A stretch of 23,319 nucleotides of DNA from an uncultured Clostridia bacterium (GCA_937902305.1 CALDHV010000208.1:1-23319), one strand, 5' to 3'; numbered from the stretch's first letter, positions 15,048-22,472 are shown. A program made the numbers and translations. Notes: generated from the sequence alone by a model not told the origin.

Positions 15048-16157
15048 ATGAAACGTGGACAAACGCGGAGAAAGCCGCAATGGATGCCGCTTGTGCGGCT
15101 GGGCGGCTGTATTTTGCTTGCCGTGTTTTTGGCGGTCTGCCCGATCAACTGGTCAGCGGCGGGACAGACCGTTGCGGTGTTTGCCGCCGGTCTGCGTCAG
15201 CCGGGCAATGCCGCCCGTGTGCTGGAAAATCGGTTGAGCAGTCAGGTGCCGGTCGCGGCACAACCGATGCAGGCGCCCCCGACGGCTTCGACCACGGCGC
15301 CGACGGCGACCCCGGTCACACCGACCGAGGCGGCGGTCAGCGCGGGTATGCTGTCGGTTTCTCCGGCGCAGGACGGCACCGGCGGCAAAATATATGAGCA
15401 GAAGATCCCTACCGGCGACGCGATGCAATATGGTATCGCGATCAAAAACCGGAGCAAAACGACGCCGGATATACGGGCGGCGTTGCAGGCAAAGCTGACG
15501 ATGAAATGGCAAAAGACCGACGCGCCGCAGGTGCTCATCGTGCATACCCACACCACCGAGGAATATATGCCGTACGATGCGACCTACTATAATGCCGCCG
15601 ACCGTAAGCGTACGCAAAATCACGCGCGCAATGTCTGCGCGGCGGGAGAGGCGGTCGTCGAGGAGCTGAATGCGGCGGGGATCGCGGTCATACACGATAC
15701 GACGGTACACGACTCGCCGCAATATACCGGCGCGTATAACCGCTCGGCGGTGACGGTGCAGGAAAATCTGAAAAAATACCCGTCCATCCGCGTGGTGCTG
15801 GATCTGCACCGGGACGCGATCATGCACGATACCACCGGGCTGGTGCGCCCGACCGTGACCGCCCCGGACGGGCAAAAGGCGGCGCAGATGATGATTATTG
15901 TCGGGGTGGTCAGCACGGCTTCCCTGCCCAATCCCAATTGCGCGCAAAATCTCGCGCTGGCAGCGCAATGGCAAAAGGCACTGACCGATGCCTGCCCGGG
16001 CATTATGCGACCGCTGTCCACGGTAACGAGCCGGTACAATCAGCATTTGTCGCCCGGTTATCTGCTGGTGGAGGTCGGTAGCGAGGGAAATACCGTCGCA
16101 CAGGCGGAATATTCCGCGCATCTTTTGGGCAAAACATTAGCAAAGCTATTGCAATGA
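15048..16157 (+). CDS. spoIIP: Stage II sporulation protein P (SpoIIP)
   Basis: SpoIIP is a peptidoglycan amidase/endopeptidase that acts with SpoIID and SpoIIM to thin septal wall during engulfment of the forespore. The 369-residue product begins with a basic stretch and a membrane segment or signal anchor (~residues 13-35), then a Pro/Thr/Ala-rich linker (~68-100), then the catalytic domain with VLIVHTHTTEEY (His166, His168, Glu171 region), the DLHRDAI motif (His254) and a C-terminal GYLLVEVGSEGNT motif as in Zn-amidases. GGGGAG lies 10 bases before the ATG at 15048; an in-frame GTG at 15030 is an alternative. In many Clostridia spoIIP follows gpr; here it follows tatD. It supports a spore-forming lineage. 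Confidence 0.92.
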   Translation: MKRGQTRRKPQWMPLVRLGGCILLAVFLAVCPINWSAAGQTVAVFAAGLRQPGNAARVLENRLSSQVPVAAQPMQAPPTASTTAPTATPVTPTEAAVSAGMLSVSPAQDGTGGKIYEQKIPTGDAMQYGIAIKNRSKTTPDIRAALQAKLTMKWQKTDAPQVLIVHTHTTEEYMPYDATYYNAADRKRTQNHARNVCAAGEAVVEELNAAGIAVIHDTTVHDSPQYTGAYNRSAVTVQENLKKYPSIRVVLDLHRDAIMHDTTGLVRPTVTAPDGQKAAQMMIIVGVVSTASLPNPNCAQNLALAAQWQKALTDACPGIMRPLSTVTSRYNQHLSPGYLLVEVGSEGNTVAQAEYSAHLLGKTLAKLLQ

Positions 16158-16168
16158 GGGGCGAAAAG

Positions 16169-16510
16169 ATGACGGTCAGACGGCGGTCGTTTGCGGGGAC
16201 TTTTCTGGTGACGCTGATATTGACGCTGGGCGTGTTGGGGTGCGCAGCATCGTTTTTTATGATTGAGTGCAATATCCGCCGCACGGCGTACGGGCGGGCG
16301 GAGTTTGCCTATGCGTTTACGCTGGATGGCGGACGCCCGGTGTTGACCGCGACCGACGGCACGCCGCTCGTGTTGCTGTCCGCTGACGAGGAGGAGCGGT
16401 GGGCGCCGTTGGTCGGCGCACCGTGGCGGCTATTGTGGCGATTGGGGCAGGTCGAAAGCGATGCGGTGTCCCGCGTTATGGAGGCATTGTGCCGGAAAAC
16501 CGGGTTTTGA
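16169..16510 (+). CDS. Small single-pass membrane protein of unknown function
   Basis: A 113-residue protein starting MTVRRRSFAGTFLVTLILTLGVLGCAASFFMIECNI: a basic N-terminus and one strong hydrophobic segment (~8-31), followed by a small soluble part with an alternating strand pattern (FAYAFTLDGGRPVLTATDGTPLVLL) and a C-terminal amphipathic helix. GAGGGG lies 7 bases before the ATG at 16169; an earlier in-frame ATG at 16154 overlaps the spoIIP stop. Its coupling to spoIIP suggests a sporulation or cell-envelope role, but that is inferred from position only. I do not recognise the family. Confidence 0.65.
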   Translation: MTVRRRSFAGTFLVTLILTLGVLGCAASFFMIECNIRRTAYGRAEFAYAFTLDGGRPVLTATDGTPLVLLSADEEERWAPLVGAPWRLLWRLGQVESDAVSRVMEALCRKTGF

Positions 16511-16530
16511 AAAAAGTTTTCACAAATCCC

Positions 16531-16559
16531 TTGACGAACGGAGCAAAACTTGCTATACT
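16531..16559 (+). promoter_or_regulatory. Promoter for the tRNA-Thr gene
   Basis: TTGACG (16531-16536) and TATACT (16554-16559) are separated by 17 bases, with TGC just before the -10 (extended -10). The tRNA begins 18 bases after the -10 box. Confidence 0.88.
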
Positions 16560-16576
16560 ATATCCCGATCTTATGT

Positions 16577-16652
16577 GCTACTGTGGCTCAGCAGGTAGAG
16601 CAGCTCACTCGTAATGAGCAGGTCGTCCGTTCGAATCGGATCAGTAGCTCCA
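16577..16652 (+). tRNA. tRNA-Thr (anticodon CGT)
   Basis: A complete 76-base cloverleaf with encoded CCA. The acceptor stem GCTACTG pairs with CAGTAGC; the D arm is GCTC..GAGC; the anticodon stem GCTCA/TGAGC encloses CTCGTAA with anticodon CGT at 16610-16612, which reads ACG; the T arm is GTCCG TTCGAAT CGGAT with one G-T pair; discriminator T and CCA follow. The gene has its own promoter and terminator, so it is a single-gene transcript. Confidence 0.96.
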
Positions 16653-16654
16653 AT

Positions 16655-16693
16655 AAAAGCACTTGGCTAAAAAGCCAAGTGCTTTTGTTTTTT
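16655..16693 (+). terminator. Intrinsic terminator after tRNA-Thr
   Basis: A perfect 14-bp stem (16655-16668 with 16673-16686) with loop AAAA is followed by GTTTTTT. The A-rich left arm also allows termination in the opposite direction. Confidence 0.93.
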
Positions 16694-16881
16694 GTGCCAA
16701 GCCTCTTTCGTGTTTTCCGCCGGGGTTATATCCGGCTCGGAGGATGCATATATTGATATTGATTATAGGATCAGCAAGCGCGTCTCGTCCCGTCGCAATT
16801 TGAGCAAACGCGCGTGAAAGCCGCAGCTACGGTGATTTTTTCGGTATGTTTCAGAAAAGACCCTTTTCTGTGAGAGGATTG

Positions 16882-17508
16882 GTGAAAAGTGTGGACATAC
16901 AATACCGTCCCCGGCTGATCGGGGCAAAACCGATGACACAGGAGCGTCTGGTCGCCCTGCGGGACGGGCTGATCGCGCGGTCGGGCGGCTGTCTGCGGCC
17001 GTTGCACACCACCGATGCGGACGGGCTGATCTTATCCGGCGGTGATGACTGTGGGGCGGAAAATATTCTGCTGGTCGGTGGCGGCTGGGTCGGCTTACGC
17101 CTGTGCGAGGAGATCAGCCTCGCGTTGCGGTGTGATTTGCCGCTGTGCGGCATCCCGCTGGCAAGCGCGCTGGCTGGTCGGCGGGTGTGGGTAATGCCGT
17201 GTGCGACCGGTGCCGGCTTACTGTGCCGGAGAATAAGCTTTCGCCATGCGGTATTTCTGACCGGAGATGAGCCGACGGTCGCATGGCTTTGCCCGCCGCA
17301 TACGCCGCCGCAAAGTGGCTTGATTGCGCGGGGTTTATGCGCGGTCAGCGGTTATCCGCCGGATGAGTGTCCGCTCACCGGAGCAGCGGCGGCATTTGTG
17401 GGTCAGACGGGGCATCCGGCGTTTGCCGTCGGCGGCTTCGGAGACGACACGCGGGAATACCGTTATGCCGCCACCCGGGAAATGCTACTGCTGTCGTTGT
17501 TGTTGTGA
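16882..17508 (+). CDS. Probable eroded M14-peptidase-like protein (inactive?)
   Basis: The 208-residue product is not readily recognised. By eye it follows the order of a short M14 zinc carboxypeptidase: an N-terminal LRDGLIARSGGCLRPLHTT segment, NILLVGGGWVGLRLCEEISLAL where family members have GxHHGNEW plus a long helix, RRVWVMPCATGAG where they have the VPMVNPDG segment, SGYPPDECPLTGAAAAFVG, and HPAFAVGGFGDD where they have PAFTIEVG with the catalytic Glu. If so, the zinc His and Glu and the catalytic Glu are all replaced. The start is uncertain: GTG 16882 with GAGAGG close upstream is used here; ATG 16846 and GTG 16891 are alternatives. It is unusually rich in Cys (12). Confidence 0.45.
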   Translation: MKSVDIQYRPRLIGAKPMTQERLVALRDGLIARSGGCLRPLHTTDADGLILSGGDDCGAENILLVGGGWVGLRLCEEISLALRCDLPLCGIPLASALAGRRVWVMPCATGAGLLCRRISFRHAVFLTGDEPTVAWLCPPHTPPQSGLIARGLCAVSGYPPDECPLTGAAAAFVGQTGHPAFAVGGFGDDTREYRYAATREMLLLSLLL

Positions 17509-17552
17509 TCGCGTAGGGTGCGTTGTGGACGCCGTACCCTATGGTACAGTAT

Positions 17553-19301
17553 TTATTCCGTAAACTGCAAAATCAGCGTTGGGTCGGAGGTGTCACCGAC
17601 GGCGTGCCCCAGCTTACCGTACCGCCGCAGGGTGTACCCGTCCAGCCGTACCGTGCGCGAAGTCAGCACCGTTACGCGGTCGGTGATGTCCCGCGGTGAA
17701 TCGTCGAGCAAGTCCTGCGCCAGCAGATGAAATCCGTCGGTCAGCGGGCTATCCAGCTCCAGCGTGAGGGAGTTCATCACCCCGAATACCCCGATCGGCT
17801 TGCGCGGGTCGGCGGTGACGGTAATATCGGCGGGCGCAACAAAGCACCGATTCGGGTCTACGGTGCGTCGCAGGGCGGCGACGGCGGTCGCGCCGGTCAC
17901 GGGATGACGGGATGCCGCGACGAACGGGGCGTAAGTCCCACATTTGTACACCTGCGGCAAAGGACAGCCGCGGCTGATGACGGCGGGGGCGCTTTCCTCG
18001 ATATGCTTGCCGCCGCAGGGTACCCACGTCAGGGGGTCAATATCAAAAAAAGCGGTGTCGGTCAGCCGTTTCTCCGAGGCGTGATAATCGGTCGTATACA
18101 GCCCGAATGCCGGCGCGATGCGTTGCCAGCGCAGGCAGGCGGCGGTTTCGGGGCTGTAATCCATAATACCGTAGGTGCCGCCGAGCGCCGCCGCGATGAG
18201 AGGGTGGCTTTCGACATTGACCAGAGCCTCGGTACCGTGTTCGGGCGTTGTTACCTGCCGCGCGATGATGTCAAAGCGATCCATCACGCAGACGGTGTAG
18301 AACGGCGGCATCACATCGTAGACGCGGTAAACATCGCTGATCGGGAGTAGCTTGTGCGCGGCGGCGGTGTATCGCCGCACCATTTCTTCGCCGCCGCAAA
18401 TCGCGGTAATGGGAGCGCGACCGCAGGCGTGTTCGATCCACAGACCGGGGGCGCTATGCCGCACCGCTTCGGTCATCATCCGGCGGTAGTCGGGATTGTC
18501 CTGCAAGCCCCAGTCCACCTTCCAATAGCGGATGCCGGCCTCAAAACAGCGGCGGGCGCGTTCGCACCAGTAGGCGCGTGCCGCCGCCGGAGTGTCCTCG
18601 GCGGGGTCGATGCCGGCGCGTTGCGGGCTGATCCACAGCCCGACCCCGGCATAGCCCATATCGGCAGCGCGGCGCACGATATTTTTGAGCCGCGTGATGG
18701 GGGTGGTGCCGGAAAACCGCGCCGGGTCGGGATCGACACTGCCGAACATCCGCTCGTGCGCCGCATCGTGCGGCGTGCCAAACGGCACATCCCACCCGTC
18801 ATCCAGCAAGAGGATGACATCGCCGCGCAGGGTGCGGTCGAGCGGGTGAAAATAATTCTCTTTTCCGAACAGCGTTTCCTCGGTCAGCGCGTCGCGCTGG
18901 TCGGCGCAGGCTTCGCCGGTGATGCCGAGCCGCCTGGCGACGATCTCCTGGTTTGCCCAGGTGCATAAGTAGTTGCCGTTCCAGCAGGGCGCGTCGGGGA
19001 TCAGATTGGTGTCTGCGATAGGTTCCGGCACGGGGAGGGGCGGCAGGGTGATCTCGCAGGGGGATTGCGGCGCGGTGCTGTTGCCGGCGTTTGGCGGCGC
19101 AATGCCGATCAACTGGTCGGCGGTCACGCCGAAATAGCGGGCAAGCTGCGCGAGCATATCCGCTTTGGGCAGGGAGACGCCGGTTTCCCATTTGGAGATG
19201 ACCTTATCGGTCACGCCGACAAAATAGGCAAGCTGACGCTGAGAAACATGATTGTTTTCCCGGATCTTACGCAGATTTTCCGCAAAGGTCGGTTGGGTCA
19301 T
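17553..19301 (-). CDS. XRE-type DNA-binding domain fused to an alpha-galactosidase-like glycosidase
   Basis: The 582-residue product begins with a full XRE/HTH_3 domain (~2-66: FAENLRKIRENNHVSQRQLAYFVGVTDKVISKWETGVSLPKADMLAQLARYFGV), then a Pro-rich linker (~68-97), then a GH27/GH36-like barrel: CTWANQEIVARRLGI, ALTEETLFG, ILLLDDGWDVPFG (Asp167-168), a GVGLWISPQ strand, RYWKVDWG with the probable nucleophile Asp263, and YRVYDVMPP with a candidate acid/base Asp329. A beta-rich C-terminal domain (~430-582) ends it. The last ATG of a GTG-ATG-ATG-ATG run (19301) is used because GAGGTG (19313-19308) fits it. The two parts lie in one unbroken frame. Its substrate is not shown by the sequence. Confidence 0.82.
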   Translation of the reverse strand: MTQPTFAENLRKIRENNHVSQRQLAYFVGVTDKVISKWETGVSLPKADMLAQLARYFGVTADQLIGIAPPNAGNSTAPQSPCEITLPPLPVPEPIADTNLIPDAPCWNGNYLCTWANQEIVARRLGITGEACADQRDALTEETLFGKENYFHPLDRTLRGDVILLLDDGWDVPFGTPHDAAHERMFGSVDPDPARFSGTTPITRLKNIVRRAADMGYAGVGLWISPQRAGIDPAEDTPAAARAYWCERARRCFEAGIRYWKVDWGLQDNPDYRRMMTEAVRHSAPGLWIEHACGRAPITAICGGEEMVRRYTAAAHKLLPISDVYRVYDVMPPFYTVCVMDRFDIIARQVTTPEHGTEALVNVESHPLIAAALGGTYGIMDYSPETAACLRWQRIAPAFGLYTTDYHASEKRLTDTAFFDIDPLTWVPCGGKHIEESAPAVISRGCPLPQVYKCGTYAPFVAASRHPVTGATAVAALRRTVDPNRCFVAPADITVTADPRKPIGVFGVMNSLTLELDSPLTDGFHLLAQDLLDDSPRDITDRVTVLTSRTVRLDGYTLRRYGKLGHAVGDTSDPTLILQFTE

Positions 19302-19316
19302 CATCATCACCTCATA

Positions 19317-19346
19317 TTGTCATTATACTGCTTGTCATTATACTGC
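19317..19346 (-). repeat. Perfect 15-bp tandem repeat carrying two -10 boxes
   Basis: On the minus strand GCAGTATAATGACAA occurs twice in a row (19346-19332 and 19331-19317). Each copy contains a consensus TATAAT. The second copy ends a few bases before the Shine-Dalgarno of the XRE-glycosidase gene. Likely an operator or a duplicated -10 region. Confidence 0.85.
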
Positions 19347-19366
19347 ACCGAGACGGGCGCGGTCAA
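19337..19366 (-). promoter_or_regulatory. Promoter of the XRE-glycosidase gene
   Basis: On the minus strand TTGACC (19366-19361) and TATAAT (19342-19337) are separated by 18 bases. A second TATAAT lies 15 bases further down in the tandem repeat. Confidence 0.8.
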
Positions 19367-19392
19367 TCGTGTTTTCTCCACAAAATGTAGAA

Positions 19393-19432
19393 GGGGTAGG
19401 TAAAAAAGTCAGCTGACTTTTTTACCTACCCC
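19393..19432. terminator. 40-bp perfect palindrome, likely bidirectional terminator
   Basis: The left half GGGGTAGGTAAAAAAGTCAG is followed without spacer by its exact reverse complement. The runs of six A and six T flank a GTCAGCTGAC core, so each strand can form a hairpin with a T-run. It lies about 15 bases beyond the 3' end of the RNase P RNA and about 27 bases upstream of the next gene's -35, so it fits a terminator for rnpB. Confidence 0.75.
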
Positions 19433-19447
19433 AGCCTGTTGGCTATG

Positions 19448-19783
19448 GTGAGTGAGCCTGTAAGCCGAGTTCTGTTGAAAGCAGTCATCTATCTCGACCG
19501 ACCGTTGCCGGTCGGCTCCAGCCGTCCGTTGAAGCACATCGGGCCGATGTATCGCTTCGATCGACGTTGCACCGGATAGGGTTTGCAGGGCCGCGCCGTC
19601 TCCGACGCGCCGGTGAGCTCTTACCTCGCCTTTCCACCCTTACCGCGCATAGCACGGCGGTATATTTCTGTTGCACTTTCCCTAAGGTCACCCTCGGCGG
19701 CCGTTAGCCGTTATCCTGCCCTGTGGTGCTCGGACTTTCCTCATACGGCGGGTCACGCCGCACGCGACTGCTCAGCTCACTCG
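19448..19783 (-). ncRNA. rnpB: RNase P RNA
   Basis: RNase P RNA is the catalytic RNA that trims tRNA 5' leaders. On the minus strand the 5' end GAGTGAGC pairs with the 3' GCTCACTC (stem P1, 19782-19775 with 19457-19450). Universal core segments are present in order: GAGGAAAGTCCGAGC, CACAGGGCAGG, GGTGACCTTAGGGAAAGTGC, ACAGAAATATACCGCC, GGTAAGGGTGGAAAGGCG, then TGCAAACCC and, near the end, AGAACTCGGCTTACAGGCTC. The length of about 336 bases is within the normal range. The precise ends are estimated from stem P1 and the promoter. RnpM, an RNase P modulator, is encoded in the same window. Confidence 0.94.
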
Positions 19784-19789
19784 GCTGTC

Positions 19790-19818
19790 AGTGTACCAAA
19801 AATTGCACGATTTGTCAA
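19790..19818 (-). promoter_or_regulatory. Promoter of rnpB
   Basis: On the minus strand TTGACA (19818-19813) and TACACT (19795-19790) are separated by 17 bases. Stem P1 of the RNA begins 8 bases after the -10 box, which supports the 5' end given for rnpB. Confidence 0.92.
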
Positions 19819-19869
19819 GATGCGGCTCGACATCGGTGACGTTACTTTGGTATGTTCAGTCAATAATCG

Positions 19870-20622
19870 TCACAGCACCTTGCCTAAGAAGTCCTTGAGA
19901 CGCGGGGATTGCGGGTGGTCAAAGACCTCCTCGGGAGTACCCTGCTCGGTGATTTCGCCATCTGCCATAAAGAACACGCGGGTACCAACCTCGCGGGCAA
20001 AGCCCATTTCGTGCGTGACGATGACCATGGTCATCCCGTCGTCCGCCAGCTGGCGGATCAGATCCAGCACCTCACCGACCATCTCCGGGTCGAGTGCGGA
20101 GGTCGGCTCATCAAACAGGATCACCTTCGGATTCATCGCCAGCGCCCGTACGATGGCAACGCGCTGCTTCTGCCCGCCGGAAAGGGTGGAGGGGTACATA
20201 TCCGCCCACTCATCCAGCCCGATGCGCCGGAGCAGATCGTGTGCCCGCGCCTCCGTTTCGGCGCGGAACTTGGCGCGTGCCGCCCTGCCGCGAACCTTTT
20301 TCAGTCCGATGCGCAACGGCGCCAGCGTGATATTCTGCAACACGGTCTTATTATTGAACAGATTGAATTGCTGGAACACCATCCCCATGTGCTGGCGGTG
20401 GACATTGATGTCCACCCGCATATCGGCGATGTCCTCCCCCTCGAAAATGATCGAGCCGGAGGTGGGGTCTTCCATACAGTTGAGGCAACGCAGGAACGTG
20501 CTTTTTCCCGAGCCGGACGGCCCGATAATGACGACGCGCTCCCCCTCGTGAATGGTTTCGGTGATGCCGTTGAGGACGACGCGATCACCGAATTGCTTTT
20601 TCAAATCAATGACGTCGATCAC
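19870..20622 (-). CDS. Polar amino acid ABC transporter, ATP-binding protein
   Basis: This is the ATPase of a GlnQ/ArtP-type amino acid importer. The 250-residue product has Walker A GPSGSGKST, a Q-loop (MVFQQFNLF), the ABC signature LSGGQKQR, Walker B VILFDEPTSALDPE and the switch His (VTHEMGFA), with the C-terminal REVGTRVFFMADGEI...TPEEVFDHPQ typical of this subfamily. The GTG at 20622 (VIDVIDLKKQF) is chosen because AAGGTGG lies 10 bases upstream; the open frame continues further up inside the permease gene. It overlaps the permease 3' end by 17 bases, indicating coupled translation. A ~25-residue insertion (KKVRGRAARAKFRAETEARAHDLL) after the Q-loop is somewhat longer than usual. Confidence 0.94.
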   Translation of the reverse strand: MIDVIDLKKQFGDRVVLNGITETIHEGERVVIIGPSGSGKSTFLRCLNCMEDPTSGSIIFEGEDIADMRVDINVHRQHMGMVFQQFNLFNNKTVLQNITLAPLRIGLKKVRGRAARAKFRAETEARAHDLLRRIGLDEWADMYPSTLSGGQKQRVAIVRALAMNPKVILFDEPTSALDPEMVGEVLDLIRQLADDGMTMVIVTHEMGFAREVGTRVFFMADGEITEQGTPEEVFDHPQSPRLKDFLGKVL

Positions 20623-21316
20623 TCTTACGCAACCACCTTTCCATACATTTGATCCCCAACGAAATGATGGCGACCAGCACAATGTAGATCATCGCCATAA
20701 AAGCATAGGGAATGAGATATTCATAGGTGCTGTTACCGATCTCGGTAAAGGTCTTATACAGGTCGATCGCCGCGACGAAGCTGACGACCGAGGTGTCCTT
20801 GATCAGCGCGATCAGCTCATTGCCCAGCGAGGGCAAAATATTCTTGACCGCCTGCGGAACAACAATGTCCAGCATCGTGACCGAATAGCTGAGCCCCAGT
20901 GCGCGGCCCGCCTCCGTCTGACCTATATCGACCGACAGGATACCGCCGCGCATGATCTCCGACACATACGCGCCGGAATTGAGTCCGAACACCAGAATAC
21001 AAGTATTGAGCGACCCGATGGTGATGCCGCACAGCGGGAACAGAACATAGTACGCGATCAAAAGCTGCACCACGATCGGCGTGCCGCGGAAAAAGCCGAC
21101 GTAAACCGTGCAGATGCGGTCGAGAATACGGGAAAGCAAGCTGTATTTCTGCATCACCTTGACGGTGGCGATCAGCGTGCCGAGGATGATGCCGATCAGC
21201 AAGCCGACCAACGCGATGACCAGCGTATTGACCAGACCGACCTTGAGGACGCGCTCCCACGCGCCGTTGGCGGCAAAGTGATCCCAAAAGGATTGCCATT
21301 TGACAGCCAGATCCAT
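20606..21316 (-). CDS. Polar amino acid ABC transporter, permease
   Basis: A HisM/GlnP-family membrane permease of 236 residues with about five membrane segments. The start of the family is visible as GLVNTLVIALVGLLIGIILGTLIA, then YVGFFRGTPIVVQLLIAYYVLF and the cytoplasmic EAA loop EAGRALGLSYSVTMLDIVVPQAVKNILPSLGNELIALIKDTS, which contacts the ATPase. The ATG at 21316 follows GGGAGG at 10 bases; a TTG at 21322 is an alternative. It is a single permease gene, so a homodimer is expected. It lies between the binding-protein gene and the ATPase gene. Confidence 0.94.
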   Translation of the reverse strand: MDLAVKWQSFWDHFAANGAWERVLKVGLVNTLVIALVGLLIGIILGTLIATVKVMQKYSLLSRILDRICTVYVGFFRGTPIVVQLLIAYYVLFPLCGITIGSLNTCILVFGLNSGAYVSEIMRGGILSVDIGQTEAGRALGLSYSVTMLDIVVPQAVKNILPSLGNELIALIKDTSVVSFVAAIDLYKTFTEIGNSTYEYLIPYAFMAMIYIVLVAIISLGIKCMERWLRKSDRRH

Positions 21317-21346
21317 GCGCAATTATCCTCCCTTGTGAAAATACCG

Positions 21347-21373
21347 CCCGCGTTGCGAAGATCACAACGCGGG
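21347..21373 (-). terminator. Intercistronic hairpin between binding protein and permease
   Basis: CCCGCGTTG (21347-21355) pairs with CAACGCGGG (21365-21373) around a 9-base loop; on the minus strand GCGGTATTTT follows. Such stem-loops often cause partial termination or protect the upstream mRNA, so the binding protein is made in excess over the membrane parts. Confidence 0.65.
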
Positions 21374-21395
21374 TCGGATGTGATGTTACCGGTGA

Positions 21396-22274
21396 TTATT
21401 TATTGACCGACTTGGCGATCGCGTTGGCGGGAGCATCGTCGATGATGACATAGTCGATCTCGCCGTTGATCATAGCGGTGACGGCAAGCGCGGCATAGTC
21501 ATAGGTCATCTGCGTGACCTTCAAGCCCTCAAAGCCGTAGCCGTCCTCTTCCTCCGCATCGCCCTTGATGTAGATGGCTCCGGTGGTACCGTTTTGGCAT
21601 CCCATTTTGGTAGAAGCGTCCTTACCCTTGAGGATCGCCTCGACCTCTGCCGGGGTGGTGCAACCGTCAAACTCGGTGTTGGACGCCGGAACGATCAGCA
21701 CCTGGTTGGCGCTGTAGTACGAATCGCTGAAATCCAGCACCTTCTGACGGGCGGGGGTGATGGTCAGACCGGACATGCCGATGTCGCAGAGACCCTTTTC
21801 CACCGAGGTGCAGACGGAAGCGAACTGCATATCCTCGATGACCAGCTCCTTGCCGAGATACTCGGCGAGGCCGTGGGCGATCTCCAGGTCGATGCCGTAG
21901 AACTTGCCGCCGTCCACCAACTCAAACGGCGCGAAGCCGGTGGAGGTGGCGACGATCAGTTGATCCTTGTTGTTGTCACGCTTGCAAACCTCGTACTTGT
22001 TCGGGGTGCCGTCGCCGAAGTAGTTGTTGCAGATGGCATCGAAGGTGCCGTCCGCTTTGATCTTGGCAAGATACTCATTGACCTTGGTGCGCAGATCGTC
22101 ATTTCCCTTTGCTATACAAAAAGCATACTGCTCCTCGGACAGCGGCTGGTTGATGACCTTGACCTTCTGCTTGCTCGCAGGATCGGAATTGCCCTCGGCG
22201 GTATTGCCGCCGCATCCGACCAGGCACAATGCCAACATAGCCACAACAGCAACCAACGCTAAAACCTTTTTCAT
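21396..22274 (-). CDS. Amino acid ABC transporter binding lipoprotein, circularly permuted
   Basis: The 292-residue product has a lipoprotein signal with lipobox LVGC (Cys21) and belongs to the SBP_bac_3 family that delivers polar amino acids to the permease. The order is abnormal. Residues ~37-88 (KVINQPLSEEQYAFCIAKGNDDLRTKVNEYLAKIKADGTFDAICNNYFG) match the part that normally ends these proteins. Residues ~105-292 then run from the normal start (QLIVATSTGFAPFELVDGG) through MSGLTITPARQKVLDFSDSYY (ligand Arg176), GCQNGTTG and IDYVIIDDAPANAIAK, and stop exactly where the moved segment would begin. The ATG at 22274 follows GAGGGGGAG. The frame is unbroken. The ligand-binding residues seem kept, so it is likely functional. 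Confidence 0.9.
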   Translation of the reverse strand: MKKVLALVAVVAMLALCLVGCGGNTAEGNSDPASKQKVKVINQPLSEEQYAFCIAKGNDDLRTKVNEYLAKIKADGTFDAICNNYFGDGTPNKYEVCKRDNNKDQLIVATSTGFAPFELVDGGKFYGIDLEIAHGLAEYLGKELVIEDMQFASVCTSVEKGLCDIGMSGLTITPARQKVLDFSDSYYSANQVLIVPASNTEFDGCTTPAEVEAILKGKDASTKMGCQNGTTGAIYIKGDAEEEDGYGFEGLKVTQMTYDYAALAVTAMINGEIDYVIIDDAPANAIAKSVNK

Positions 22275-22311
22275 AAATAAAACTCCCCCTCTTTTATTAG
22301 GTACGAGAACG

Positions 22312-22340
22312 AGTATACGACAAAAACTGTATATTGTCAA
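22312..22340 (-). promoter_or_regulatory. Promoter of the amino acid ABC operon
   Basis: On the minus strand TTGACA (22340-22335) and TATACT (22317-22312) are separated by 17 bases, near consensus. They lie 38 bases before the binding-protein ATG. Confidence 0.92.
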
Positions 22341-22472
22341 CTGTTTTTTGAATAAAAAACCAATAAAATGTTCTGCCGTACCCGTTCACAAAACAATAAA
22401 ATAAACAATGGCGGCATATATCTTGTATGATTCCCGACATTTTTGCAAATAAATATACATACATTTGTGTTC
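22341..22472. other. AT-rich divergent intergenic region
   Basis: This ~130-base stretch between the two divergent promoters is strongly AT-rich compared with its surroundings. It could hold regulator sites, but I see no clear inverted repeat, riboswitch or small gene in it. Confidence 0.5.

Noticed and set aside
17514..17542. Hairpin TAGGGT...ACCCTA between the convergent genes
   Set aside because: The stem has bulges and no T-run on either strand, so it is not a supported terminator.
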